In this document: one piece after another, positions 48,273-60,942 of the stretch
Layout: each line of letters opens with the position of its first letter
Position numbering within the stretch: the stretch's first letter is position 1
DNA from: Rotaria sp. Silwood1
Lineage: Eukaryota; Rotifera; Eurotatoria; Philodinida; Philodinidae
Direction of reading: 5' to 3'
DNA length: 64,000 bases
Assembly (NCBI GenBank): GCA_905250075.1
Contig: CAJNOP010000085.1
Coordinates: 124,001-188,000 of the forward strand
Made by a program: the position numbers and the translations under genes
The notes under the pieces: model-generated
Told to the model about the DNA's origin: nothing
Databases searched by the model: none
Seen by the model: only the letters and a program-made list of their open reading frames with translations

Positions 48273-50130
48273 GTTGAAAGTAAAATGAATTGATTGTATA
48301 TTTGATTATTTTTTTTTTTGCTGAAAAATCAATTACCTTAACATAAGAAAAAAAAAGAAATGAGACCATAAAAGAACAATCAAATGTTGTCTGAAGGACA
48401 TTGGAAGAAGGAACAAAAAATTCATTTATTGTCAAATGATGTATTTCTTTCTTTTGTTAACAAAGAAATTAACTATACTATTCTATTTGATGACAACGAA
48501 AAAAAAAAAAACAAATCGACAAGGTTAGTTACAAATAATGATTGTAATCTATGGTTTCCTTCAACATTCATTCACTTAGTAACGGAAATATAGAGTATTT
48601 ATTCGTTTTTTTTTCAATATTATGATATGTGTATTGTCAAGGTGACATAGAATATTTTTAACATTCATTTTAGTCGTATAAATTTAATTATGACTCTTAT
48701 GTAAAGCTAATTTTTCCAGTTATATTGGCAATATTTCATTTATTAATATTATGGTATGAAGTACTCTCTACTTGTACAAGGAGCTATAATTTCAACAACA
48801 TGTGACTTGTATATAATTTGATAATTTATAATAAATATGTTCAATTCTATTTAAATACTTATGATGAAATTATTTGTTATTCAATCAGTCGGCTATTTTC
48901 ATAACAAATACATTATTTTTCTTGTAGAATGGAAAAAAAAACTATTCCTTACATCATTAACTATTCCTTTGTGTTTCGCAACGATAGATTACATCATCAA
49001 TTGATGATATAGAAAAAGAATTACATTGTTCATCGTTTCTACTCAAATCAATAATCAATTGATTTAATGAATTTTTCATTGGAAAAATTCTATGCAATAT
49101 TTATAACTCAATTATAATGTTGAACAATAGATTGAAGATATAAAACATGTTACATAAATTGTATAGAATGCATGAACATAACATATATAATTGTCTGTGT
49201 TTTGATATGGCTTCACAGAGTTATTTAGACAAAATAATCAAGATTTTTGTAAATGTTTTGTCTACCAATGTCGCACGTTTGTTTGTATTATTGTTGGTAG
49301 AGCTTACGAGCTTCACTTTCCACTAAAAATGATTGCAGTACTTTCTATCCGAATTCAAATTAACCGAGAAGAAAAGTTGCAGAATATATTTTACTAATGA
49401 AAACGCAGCCAGCACCTTTTATAATAAAAAGTTATCTCATAATTAGAGGCGATTTAAGCTCTCTGGCAAATTACAGATGACTCCAACGCATCACCATTAT
49501 CCAAATATTTCGAAAACCAGTCAAATCTGTCATTTTCAACAGACTTTAAAAATGCTTAGTCGTTTTGAGACAATATACGATAATTCGAAGCTAAAATAAG
49601 TCATTGGGTATAGCGCCCATTATGCCGATCAGTATATCAGTGGTAATTATCGTATGGGTAGCTGCTGTTCGATGCTTTATGGTTGTCAATGAATTATTTC
49701 GAAAAAAGCTGCTAAAGAAAAAAAAAATTCTGATTGATGCATTCATCAGACCATTTATCATTCTTAATGATTTATCCATCGAATCATATTCTTCCATAGA
49801 TACAAAAAATATTGGAAACAACGGCTGTTCCAAAAAGAATGGATTATTCAGTATTTTACTAACATCTCTATTAATTTTTATAATTTTTTAAAAAGTAATT
49901 CGTTTTTTTTATTCTCTACAAGAATCTATGTTTTGTAATCAATTCAAATGTAACATGCGTTTGCATAAAATGAAAAATGAATATCTTCGAAAAGCAGTTC
50001 TTTGAAAGTCCGAAAATGATGCCAACTCGACTAAGATCTTTTGTCATCAAAATGGTTTCTTGTCACTTAATACTATAGATAGAAGATTTATGAAACTTGT
50101 CCTATTCAACTGTCAACTTCACAAGATACA
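48273..50130. other. Intergenic DNA upstream of the KY-like gene
   Basis: This contains the promoter side of the minus-strand KY-like gene. Open frames of 60-95 codons near 48384 and 49604 lack motifs, and those near 49604 overlap on opposite strands. Nothing else was recognised. Confidence 0.45.
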
Positions 50131-51247
50131 TCACGTATTGTTCGAACCAGTAAAAATGAGGCCGAAGGTCACAAGTACACATTGAAACAAGACAAGAAGG
50201 TGCCGATGCGAAGTCGAGTTGAGCACAAAATAAGACAATAAGAATCCTTGATTTGACTTTTGATCACCATACCGCATATCAGTTTATATTAGTTATCGTA
50301 TAGCTAACTTATTTTGTATTTTTTTTTAAGTATAACAACTAAAGTTTTCACGAACGAATAATATTGTAACTATAAGAAAATATAGAAACATCTTGATTTG
50401 TTATTTTAATGATACATTCATCGCAAATAGCACATATGAAAAAAATACGAACTTGTAGGGTTTTATTATCATTGTCTTAACATATAGCGGATAATATTAT
50501 TAAAACAAATAGAATAATGAAGAAATGCTTGATAACAAAAATGATACAAAGAAAAAGAGAATATAAAAAATAGAACTGGGCACAGCACAACGTTCTCTGT
50601 CTTATGCTCAACTCTGATTCGAAGTTCGACTTAGAAATATGGCATATTCAAATCAAGCACTAATCCAAAACTGAACGATGATATCAAACTTCATGCCTAT
50701 AAGAAGATAATTGAATCACGACTGACTGAAAAACAAATACAAACGACGAAAATTTCCAACCATCGTGTTGCTATAGTTTTTGAACAGAGGACACGATATG
50801 AATCTTATTTTCAGAGTAAAAGTTGCTCAATATTGACAGTCTGTACAGCCTCCAAAACGAACGAGTGTGGGTAACTAATCGTACTGAGACGAATGAAAAA
50901 GATACGCTTAAAACGAAACTAATGTTTCCTCGAAAGATCATAGTTTGAGGTATCTGCTTCAACATGATGATTATTTTCGATCAAGACACAGTAGATCATG
51001 GTGAAGACATCCAGAGTATTCTTCTAGTAGCATTAAAATATGAAAAATAAGGTCTTTGGTGAAAATTAGACAATTCAAAAGGAAGGTACAGAATTTCACA
51101 TTCATGATTTACCTCAACCATGGTGTCAGAATAAACTTTCCGTTTTGCATAGACATGAATTATTGGTCATCAAATAGTCCAGACGTATATTCAGTGGATG
51201 ACTCCCTGTTGGATGAATTTTCTCAGTCTATTAATTGCGAAAACTAA
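50130..51247 (+). pseudogene. Probable mariner/Tc1-like transposase remnant
   Basis: The best part is 51056-51247, which encodes YWSSNSPDVYSVDDSLLDEF near its end. This has the shape of the mariner motif around the last catalytic Asp (W-P-x-x-S-P-D-L-N-P-x-D-x-x-L-W-D-E). The upstream bases down to about 50130 contain frame-broken, less A+T-rich sequence that may be the rest of the gene. No intact frame or terminal repeats were found, so it is inactive. The outer limits are guesses. Confidence 0.45.
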
Positions 51248-51409
51248 CATCGAAAGAAACATTTTTTGAAAGATCAAAACGTGTACTCAACGAAATTCGA
51301 CAATATGTAGTTTTATAAAGTTATTCATCGCGTGCTGTTCATTTCAAGTGCGTCTAAGAAAATAAGAAATGTTATTTACATTAAGAGAAAAGCACTATTT
51401 TGTAGACGA

Positions 51410-52329
51410 TTAAGGCCCCCCCCCCTCAGAAATGAGTTTCCACTTTTGACGGTCCTTTCAACCTGAAATTTTCAGGGATGACTGATCTTGGAGAGATACG
51501 CTTCTGGTAAAAATTTCAGCTCGATTGGTCATACTAGACAGGACTTCCAGCTGATTCATGGGTCATTTTTGGCCTTCAGGAAAATTGGAATAACTCCATC
51601 ATAAGAAGAGATAGAGAGCTCGGGCTGGTTTCAAATTAAAGTACGTGTCAGTATGCAACTTTTCTCCGAACGGAATTTTGTATTCCGTCCTATTGATTTT
51701 TTACGAGCATTTTAGTGCGAGGGTCTTAAAATTAGCATAAAAAATGGTAGTCCAACGACAGTAAATTCCACTTTTCTCAACCCAGGAACCAACTTTCAAA
51801 AATCCGTTCGGACAAAAGTTTCCTCTGATCGAGACCTTTAAAACAAAAAAGAAATATTGGCAATAGCTCGAAAAATGAGGGAGGAGATCCAATTTTTCTG
51901 ATTGGGAATCATATTCTGAGGAAAGCCTTAAAGAAGTTTTAGAAGTGGTTTTCTTCGGTTAAATTCAAAAAATTCATATTAAAACGGCATATTTTCAATA
52001 AATTTTCTAAAACTATTTTAAGGCGCGTAAAAGATGCAGTAAAACTAACGCCATTTTACACGCGGGTTAATATTAAAATGTTTTATTCAATGATATTTGA
52101 AGTAGCAACGGGGTTTTTCCAAAACTGAAAAACTCTAAAAAACTACGAAAATTTCTTGGAAAATATGGGAGGGAAGTTAAAGTCTGATCTGACGAGTCCT
52201 TGAAAAACCGATCATTTTCCAAAAATCTATATATATTCTGAAAGAGGAAGCTTCGCTCTATCTTCCTATAGTAAAAACTCAATTTCGATATTGTTTCGAA
52301 AAAATCGATTTTCTGAGGGGGGCCCTTAA
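51410..52329. mobile_element. Non-autonomous transposon flanked by TTAA, about 920 bp
   Basis: The left end is TTAAGG(C-run)TCAGAAA at 51410-51431. The right end, read in reverse complement, is TTAAGGGCCCCCCTCAGAAA (52310-52329). TTAA at both edges and terminal inverted repeats opening with a C-run fit the piggyBac superfamily, whose target site is TTAA. The interior is less A+T-rich than the surroundings and has no transposase frame. Superfamily assignment is inference from the ends only. Confidence 0.65.
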
Positions 52330-53252
52330 GAGAGATGTCATTAAAATACGAAGAGGCTCATACTTTCTTACACACTCATTATCTAAATGATTTCAAAGAT
52401 TGAAAATTTCAAATAATTCAACAGTTATTTCGCAACATATTTTAAGATTCTATCATCAATATCATTATCGTTGTTCTAAACAATTCATTAACATTAGTAA
52501 AACAGATGCAATAGTCCATATAGATAAGCATACAAAACATTCTATTTTACAAATACCTTTCTTTTGATTCAAACATTCATTCTTTATTGTCAATAAAGCA
52601 TCTCCTGAATCTTTTTTTTTCTGATTGCATGATTACCTCATTAAACATTTTAAAATGTTCATAATTAATCTGAATCGACTTGTACGTAAAAAATTTTTGC
52701 ATATCTGTAATACATTCACAATGAAAAATACACGATTATTTTACTGTTACTTCTCTATTGAATTCAAAATAAAGACTAACAGAATGATGAATCTACTTTC
52801 AATCAAAAAAAAAAAACAAGAATACATCATTTTTCTTTAACAGATCTCATTTTCTATTCATGTTTAATATTGTCGCTATGATCTTTCTGACACTATATAC
52901 ACAAACACAAGCAGATACATACACAGGTTCACAGGGAAAGTTTTTTTTTTTTTTGGAAAAAAAACATTGGACTTTGATGCTTCTAGCACACCGTCGTGGA
53001 GAGTAATTATAACAGCAAAAAAAGAACAAGTAACTATCAACAGCAAGAAGACAAAAAAAGGATACATAAAGTAGAAATTAAATAAGAACAAAGAAAGATT
53101 TATTTTCTAAAGATTTTTTTTTTTTTAAATAAACTAGAGAACATAAGTCATGCACATTATTGTTGTTGTTATATTTTTTTTTTGTATTCTATTTGACAGG
53201 TACCACTAAAATAAATAATTAAAAATTTATTATTATTATTATTATAATAAGA
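52330..53252. other. Intergenic DNA between the TTAA element and the cyclin gene
   Basis: Homopolymer-rich sequence without a believable gene. At its right edge, TTTATT near 53227 gives AATAAA on the minus strand about 25 bases after the cyclin stop, so the cyclin 3' UTR may be very short. Confidence 0.5.
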
Positions 53253-55829
53253 TTATTTACCAAGATCATTACTATATTGATAATTAGCAACACGATCAAA
53301 TTCATTTCGTTTATATTTTTCACGTACATTTGTATGATATAAAGATCGTGGTACATTTTGCATAAGTTTAAGAATTTGTTCTGCACGTTTATCTAATTCT
53401 TCACGTTTATATGGTTGATGTTTATAAAAACGTTTAACTATTTGTGGTTTATCTAATTGACGTGTAAATTTTAATGCTAAGAGTAAAACTGCAGCAGCTA
53501 ATAATGAACCGGGCATTTGCTCTGATAAAATATCATCACATAGAACACATTCAATCATATATTTTGATAATGAATAAACAATAAAATGAAATGGTAAAAA
53601 ACGAAGATAATAACAAAGAAAATGTATTGCTAATGGATATTCTATTTGATTTAAAGCATAGAAAATAATAATAAAAGTAAATAAAAAAAAGATTTCAACA
53701 AACCAAGTTCAAAATCAAGTTGTGTTAATAATTGTTTTTCACCTTGATTTAAAAGAAGAGGAGTTACATGATGTCGAGCATCGAATAAAGATAATAAAGA
53801 ATTAGTATCAGGTACACGACGTGATTCAAGTTTACATGCAATTGTGAAGCAACTAGAAATTATATTTTATTTAGATTTCAATCATTTCATACGAATAACA
53901 TCTATATACTAGAATAGTTCAACTTGTCGATCGGACACTCACACAATAGTTCACTACATACAGTACTGATTTTAATTAATTTTAACTCCTCAATTATCGT
54001 AAATGGATGTATGAAGAAGAAATAATATACAGTACTGGTCAAATATAAAACACCAACGTATTTTTAATTTTATTGCTGTGGTACCCAGCATTGAAATCAC
54101 GTCTAAGTAACGGTTCGAGTAGTTAATGATGTTCCCTACTTAATCCATCCCATATCGAATTTTGTAGATAAACTATAAAAGGATGGTTTGTCAAAAACCA
54201 AACATAGTAATTTTCAGGTATCACAAGACTGTAAAAAATAGTTTCTAAGAGTAACATCTTAAAGAGGACAAATCTTGGATACAGTGAATAATGGTCACAT
54301 TTCCTACAGTCTTCCCATAAGAACTTATAAGCATTTTTTACTAATCCTATGACAAATTTCACTTGTTTTTTTTTTTTTTCATTTTTTGTTGTATTTACAA
54401 ATTTGTAAGAGAAGGTCCTAGGAAATGCTTTAACCCTCATTCCATTAAAGATTTAATTTTCTGTAAGGTAGTACTCTTCAAAATTAATTTTCAGTCTTCT
54501 GAATCTTGAAAACTATCGTCTATTCAAACCAATGTTCCATGCAGTATGAGAGTGGCGCCCTTCCAAGCTTTATAGTTATTGTACTACGTGTCAGAAATGA
54601 GGTTGGTTTTTGTCTCTCAAAACAGAAGTTGATTTTAAATACTGGAAAACGAAATGAACTCATCTCTGCAATCTAGTCTAAGTTTGTGTTCCCTTAAATA
54701 GGTGTTCGCCCTTCCCGGAGAGTGAGAATAATTCTCATTTATAAAGCAACTTTATCTCTTTAATAAAACTTCAAGTTTCAAATATATAAATATTCTTACT
54801 TAACAGCTCGAAGTTGTAAATCGAGTTTTGTCATTTGATCATTTAAAAGTAAAATCCTATCAATCAAATGAATAGTTCGACAAAGTATAGCTAAAATTCA
54901 TAAAATATTGTCTTATCAAAAAAAAAAACTTCTAAATTTGTTTACCTGCATTTAATCGATGATAATCATGTACAGAAATAATCCAATCAATAAGTTTACA
55001 TCGAACTTTAGGTGTAATTAAAACCGTTGAATTACTACCTGATATTGCTATACCTTGAATTGGTTTTAAATTATTTGTTAATTCACGATGACGTTTCATT
55101 GAACGTAATTTTTCATTTTCATTTATAAAACGTTCTTCTAAACTAAGTAAATATTTCATAACTTCTTGTTCATATGATGTCGTTGATAAAATATCAAAAA
55201 ATGGATGTGTCGCTGATTGCATTTCATTATTTACAGCTAAGAAAAAACAAAAATTTTCTAATAAATACATATAAATATAAAATGAAATATTTACGATAAA
55301 GTTCATCATCCTCATTATCATCATCATCATTAATTGATTGATTATCATGTTCATTTTGTTTTTTCTTTCCATTTTCATCAATTGAAATTTTTGGTGTAAA
55401 ATATTGTGTTGTTGATGTTGGTTCTGTTTGTATTAATAATGTATCATTATTATTTCCTGGATGAACAGATATAAGCATATCATTTAAACGTTCTTGAATA
55501 TTTTCTAAATCATCTTGTATAATTGTACGTTTCATTGTATCAATTTTTTGTTCATATTTTTTATCATTATTTAAACAATTTATTAGTAAATTTTCTGTTG
55601 GGATAAGAATTGTATTTGTTGTTCGTTTTATATTTTGAGATATAATGGGTAAATTAGTTTGATTATTATTTTTAATATTTAATGGACGTGAAAGTATAGG
55701 ACGATTTTGTCTTTGAAATTGTTGAAGATTTTGTAATGATTCATGATGACGAAAATTTCCTGTTGATTTTGAATTATCATTTATAGATTCCGTACAAGAT
55801 GAAGTAAATGATGATGAACGGGATAACAT
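53253..55829 (-). CDS. A/B-type (mitotic) cyclin, divergent, 5 exons, 484 aa
   Basis: Exons in coding order: 55295-55829, 54946-55236, 54800-54890, 53704-53852, 53253-53641; total 1,455 nt. It is the regulatory subunit that activates a cyclin-dependent kinase in the nucleus and cytoplasm. A consensus destruction box RPILSRPLN (R43-N51, RxxLxxxxN) lies in the disordered N-terminus, the usual place for APC/C-dependent degradation. The cyclin box starts with VRCKLIDWIISVH (R257, D262, W263), equivalent to the MRAILVDW motif of cyclin A. The CDK-contacting Lys is K313 (ACKLES) and a Glu follows in NQGEKQLL. The C-terminal fold covers about 357-470 (EYPLAIHFL, PGSLLAAAVLLLALK). There is no PSTAIRE-kinase neighbour. 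I start at 55829, the first in-frame ATG. It is diverged enough that A versus B cannot be settled by eye. Confidence 0.88.
53853..54799 (-). other. Intron 3 of the cyclin gene (947 bp)
   Basis: The donor GTAAGA is at 54799-54794 and the acceptor TTTCTAG ends at 53853 on the minus strand; the junction completes Asn306. The other introns of this gene are 55-62 bp, so this one has probably been enlarged by insertion. TACAGTACTGGTCAAA at 54028 looks like a Tc1-type terminal repeat, but no partner end was found. Confidence 0.7.
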
Positions 55830-58145
55830 ATTATATAATAATGATTGACGCAAAAAAAAAGAAAATCCAAAAAATAAAATAAAATAAAAAAAAAAGAAAA
55901 TTCAATGATCAGTTGAATTGAATTTCGCAGACAAAGACCAACCAATCGATGATGTGTGAATAGATTTTAGATAGGTTTTTTTTTTAGATGAAAAATTCAA
56001 CATAAAATATTATAGAAGATTTTTAGGCTTAGAATTTACAAAATTCATTTCGATTGATTTTTATTTTTTTTTGTTTCAAGATAATCATGTTCATCGGTAG
56101 ACTAACGACATCTTATGATTTAATGATAAAAAATTATACGTTATTGAAAAATCTTTTTTTTTATGCAAATTAGGCCGAAATAATTTCATCTAAAGTGTTG
56201 AAGTTTCAATAGAGTAACTAGGTTATTTGAATAGCAATAGAAATTTTATGATTTGAATTCAGTAATATTTTTATTTATTACAAAATGCGATTTTATTTTA
56301 CTAAACACTCAATAAATAAAGATATTTCTTTGTTGTGTGAAACATCTTTAAATTATTTTCATACTGAGTATTGTTATATTTTATCATTTTCCAATTGAAT
56401 TATCGTTTTTTTGTGCAAAAATGACTCATGTATCTTTTTTAATGATATTTTGCGTTCGAAAAACTACAAAGTCTAGTTTTAGTATGGCTTATCGAGACGA
56501 ACAGTAAATCTAATCATCATGCAATCCATAGATGGATTCATTATTTTAGTGTTCTTACAAGATTATATGGTATAATAAAATGATGTCAGTTTAATTAGGA
56601 AGCAACCTTCATCGGTAGACACGGACTTCAAATTGAAATTTTAAAGGTTTTTTTTTATTTCGACTTTATGACCGCTTGATTATGTGGCTACGACTCTTTT
56701 TGTTGGCAATTCATCAGTATTAGAATGTAATACAATATTTGAAACATTATAATATGAAGATATAATATAATCATGTATTGCAAGATTAAAATGAAGGTCA
56801 TTAGTTGTAATATAATCGTGCTTCACAAATCATTTTGTTCTTTCAATATTTTTTTTTATGTCGCTTCTTTTTTTTACTTTTCTTCTTTTTTTGTGCATCA
56901 AATTCAAAGCAATAAATTGCTAAAATATACATTCGAATATCATTCTTATTTTAAGTTTAAATGGACAACATCAGACTCAGTTGATAGAAGATTTCTTTGT
57001 TTTGTAGAAATTACATTGTATATAAACAAATTTAATTCAATGAAATAAAATACTTGTGATTATATCTAGACAAAAAAATCGATTAAAATAACCTATTTTA
57101 TACTTGAGGTCGGTCGGTGATAAATATTTTTTTTTTGTATAACAAATAATGAAATAAAATATCTTCTATCAAACATTTTTAGTTTTAACTCTTGAATAAA
57201 CGAATATCAATACGTTGTTCTCTGACACAATGTTTTAATAATAAAATTAAAATATGAATGAAAGCTTCACTGTTATATTGATTTTTGCTTTCTGTTGAAT
57301 TTTGATACAAACGGCGATATAGCTATAAGTGTAAGGCAGACAGCTGAGTCACTGTTGCTGTTGACACAAACGATTATCAAACACTTCAAACGCTGTTAGT
57401 GCACAAAAAACCGATAATAGAATATAAATTATTTTCGATTCGCATAATCATTTTTTTTGACATTGCTGTTGTCTAATATTTTGCAAACGTATTTTCTACC
57501 ATTGGTATTGCTGACACACAATAAGAGATTTTAATATTATTAACTATCACTACCGTCAAAGTTTAAAACTTCTATAACCGCTGGAAATGCACTTTCAAGC
57601 ATTACCATAAAGGAAGGCAAACACGTTAGAAACCTACGGCCATGATCGTTTTTTTTTCTATTATTCAAATCAATTCATGGCTATAGAAGCTAACATTGTT
57701 AATGTATCTTGCATCAACAAAGGTTCTTCATGTGCTTACCGGCTTCACCGTAGAAGTCCTAATAACTGCCAACATTGGAAGAAGAAACGATTCAGCTGGC
57801 ATCTTCACTAATTTCATTGCAATGTTTTACAACAGTTTATGGAAGATCGGTAAAAAATTTCGTGTTTCTTTTCTTTTCTTTTTGTTTCTGTTGACTTTAG
57901 TTTGCATAATGTTTCGAAAAGTGATGTATAGTTAAAGAACAGGGAATATTTGTTCTTACATATTCTGTTTCCTTTTCTAGTTAACAACAGAAACCAATAA
58001 TAACAACATTTCTTTTTCTTTTTACCATGTGACACTTTTTATTTTAAATATATATGAAAAAAGAAAAATCTCATACAAAGTCGTTCTTCTTATTATTCTA
58101 GACAAGAAATTTTGTCAAGAAGAAAAAACGTTAAACTAATAAAGT
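55830..58145. other. Intergenic region between cyclin and coiled-coil gene
   Basis: The divergent promoters of the cyclin (minus) and the coiled-coil protein (plus) must lie here. ATTATTCTAG ends at 58101, about 45 bases before the start codon at 58146, and could be a cis- or trans-splice acceptor for the leader. A 44-codon frame at 57677-57811 is too short and motif-free to call. No RNA gene was seen. Confidence 0.45.
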
Positions 58146-59336
58146 ATGAGTAATTTACAATTGGATTCAAACGACAACATGGTAAATTTATATAATAAAC
58201 GACTCAAAGATATTAATATTAATGAAATATGTAATGGTACACTCAGAGAACTTACTCAGTGGCGTGATGATTGTCATAAACAAATCGATGAAATTTATCA
58301 ACGAAAGTCCGAAGAACTTGATGTTTATATTAAGAAAATCAAAAATACGTATGAAGAAAAAAAAATAAATGTACAAACAAATATACATCAACTTAATGAA
58401 GAAAATAAAAAGAATATAGAAAATAATGATATAATAAAAACAATAATTCAGTCTATTGAACAAGATTTAAATGATATTGAACAACTATCTATTAAAATTA
58501 ATACACGATTATTAACTATAGATGATAGTTATGTTCATATTGAAAAAGAATTTAATTTTGAAAATCTTTCATCAAATTATTCAAAATTTAATTATTCAAC
58601 TACCAGTTCATCAGCTTTAGCAAGTAATAAAGAATTTTTATTAATGCATCAATCTCCAAATTTATGTTTAATTGATCGAGATTGTAAAATAGTAAAACAA
58701 AATGTTTGGCCTCATGATTGGATTCGTGATATGTGTTGGTCGGAAACATGGAACTGTTTTATTATAATAACAACAAATGATATTTATTGTATTAATGAAA
58801 TTCTAGAATATTCTACTTCATTAGTTGATGTTGTTAAACAAGTTTGGTTTTCTTGTACGTGTTCAAATCAATCTCTTTATCTATCAACATGTGAATGGGG
58901 TTCATCAATATTTCAATTTAATCTTTTACCTTCATTTGCATTAATTAAGCAATGGGAACCTCCATTAACATGTGAAAAACATGATGGTATTAATGATATA
59001 AAGTGTAACAATGAAACGCTTGCTTTAATGATTAATGATTCAAAAACACATCAAAAACGTATGGAATTAAAATCGACAGAAACATTTGATACAATTTGGT
59101 TACTTCATTTGAGTATTGGATCTGATATTCGTTTATTTACTTGTTGTCTAATTAATTATAATGAATGGCTTGCTATTGATGGAACTAATTCACATGTTTA
59201 TCATATTTCAAAAGATGGAAAATTTAAAACCAATATTAAGTATTCTTCAACGCCTTATCGAGCAAGTCTACTTAGTTCAAATATATTAGCTATATCAGCT
59301 GAAGAACATTTAAATTTATATCGATTTTCAATTTAG
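58146..59336 (+). CDS. Coiled-coil plus propeller-like protein, intronless, 396 aa
   Basis: I do not recognise a named family. Residues about 30-135 form a long amphipathic, Lys/Glu/Ile-rich coiled coil (for example RKSEELDVYIKKIKNTYEEK). Residues about 165-396 consist of short beta-like repeats, each with hydrophobic strands and aromatic turns: LLMHQSPNLCLIDRD, IRDMCWSETWNCFIII, LYLSTCEWGSSIFQF, EWLAIDGTNSHVYHIS and LLSSNILAISAEEHLNLYRF. The layout coiled coil then propeller resembles TRIM-NHL proteins without RING or B-box, and suggests an oligomeric scaffold. It has no signal peptide or membrane segment. AATAAA occurs near 59371, 35 bases after the stop. Its single exon contrasts with the neighbouring multi-exon genes and could mean retroposition. 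Confidence 0.75.
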   Translation: MSNLQLDSNDNMVNLYNKRLKDININEICNGTLRELTQWRDDCHKQIDEIYQRKSEELDVYIKKIKNTYEEKKINVQTNIHQLNEENKKNIENNDIIKTIIQSIEQDLNDIEQLSIKINTRLLTIDDSYVHIEKEFNFENLSSNYSKFNYSTTSSSALASNKEFLLMHQSPNLCLIDRDCKIVKQNVWPHDWIRDMCWSETWNCFIIITTNDIYCINEILEYSTSLVDVVKQVWFSCTCSNQSLYLSTCEWGSSIFQFNLLPSFALIKQWEPPLTCEKHDGINDIKCNNETLALMINDSKTHQKRMELKSTETFDTIWLLHLSIGSDIRLFTCCLINYNEWLAIDGTNSHVYHISKDGKFKTNIKYSSTPYRASLLSSNILAISAEEHLNLYRFSI

Positions 59337-60942
59337 TTTTATCTATAATAATTATTAAGATTTAGTTTTTAATAAAATATTTTTACTTTTTATTCACGAT
59401 TTATTCAAATAAACAATAATTCATATTTTAATGAGTCTTGAAATAAATTTTTAGATAAAAACACTAAACATTTAACAGATCTAAAATGACAAAGAAGTGC
59501 ATTATGTGTTCTTTTTTTCTTTTAATCAACACTTAATTTAAGTCAATGGACTTCGTAGTCGTCACATTTTTTTAACTTGATATATGAATAAACGAACAAG
59601 AAAAGTGTCAATCTATCATTCTAATAAAATTAGCTTAATGAAAATGAAGAGACAAAGTCTTGAAACTTAGGTCAAAATTTTATTCGGATCAAAAGTTTGA
59701 CTAGGGTTATATACTCACATAGCATTTTGTGTTCTTTTCTGTTTTCGAAATGTTATAGAAGTTTATCATGACATGCAATCCGATCTTGTTCTATCTGTGA
59801 ATGTATCTTATAAGGTTATTTTATTAAACATAATAAACAATGAAATATCGATTGTGACATGATTCTTTTTTTTTGTCTATGTAACATTTTTATCAAAAAC
59901 AAAAGACGGCAACAGCTCTATATTTAAATAGGCAAGAAAAAGTCTTAGACATCAACTAGTTAATGTAATTTATAAAAAGAAAAAATAATTTTTCATCATG
60001 TATTTGTCATTTGATTTCTCTTCAGTAACACAGAAATATATTTACCTACTTTTCAGTAATTATTAATGATCATGCCATTCTTTTGACAATAACACATTTG
60101 ATATCATTAGCTAAAAAAGTATTTTTTATGTATCAATCATAGAAAATGCGTTTTTCAATTTATATTTTATTCATTATTCAAGTCTTTTATTTTTTCAGAC
60201 CGTTTCTTTTGTGTTTGTTTAAATATCTTTTAATAATTTCATCCAGTGCAATCGAGGTCGAAAAACTTCGTCAAATAAACTTACATTTGTCGGTTCTGTT
60301 TGGTCTTTCGCTGATTTTTTTTTTTGACGGCATCGTCATTCTAAAGCTGTCTAATATTGTTTGCATTAAGTGAAAAAGTGACAATCGTACTTAAGATTAT
60401 AAAAAAGAAAAGAAACAACCGTTATAGATTATTCTATGTTCTTCCTTTTTTTCTTTTTCCCTCTGTTTTCTCTCTTTCTTTGTATTTTTCATAAGAAAAG
60501 TCACAAGGAGGCATATGCAGTCTTTATTGATGTAGTACATTTTAAAAACAGGTGAGAACAACAGCAGCAGTAGCAAAGAACAGAGAAAAGAAGAAAAAAA
60601 AGGCGTTTGCGTATCTTTCTACTTCAAAAAAAAAAATTTTTCAAGTGAATAAAAAACAGCGATGGTATAATTAAACATCTAATGATTGCAACAAATGTTG
60701 CCTAGTCAAAAAATAAGCGTCTCTTAGATAGTAAGATTATAATATTTCGCGCGTTTTTTTCATAAAATTCACTTTCATCATGTCTTTTATCTTAATTTCC
60801 GCTTCTTCTTATTACTATTTTATTCCTATTTATTGTTCTACTGTTCTCATTCTCATATTGGCATAGGCAATTTATTAAACACAATTAAACTTTTGTCAAT
60901 ATCAATTGTTATTTAAAAAAAAAAAAGAAAAAACGAAAGAAC
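59337..60942. other. Intergenic region (1.6 kb)
   Basis: 3' flank of the coiled-coil gene and promoter/leader of the A20/AN1 gene. Frames such as 60146-60373 are T-rich and lack motifs. An A-rich leader (60914-60942) precedes the A20/AN1 ATG. Nothing else was recognised. Confidence 0.45.

Noticed and set aside
49591-49891. Opposed 80- and 95-codon frames
   Set aside because: They overlap on opposite strands, neither has a recognisable domain, and no splice partners were found.
55830-55853. Extension of the cyclin frame to 55853
   Set aside because: It begins with TTG, not ATG; the first in-frame ATG is at 55829.
57677-57811. 44-codon frame with three Cys upstream of the coiled-coil gene
   Set aside because: Too short, no signal peptide, no homology recognised; could be a leader frame but is not supported.
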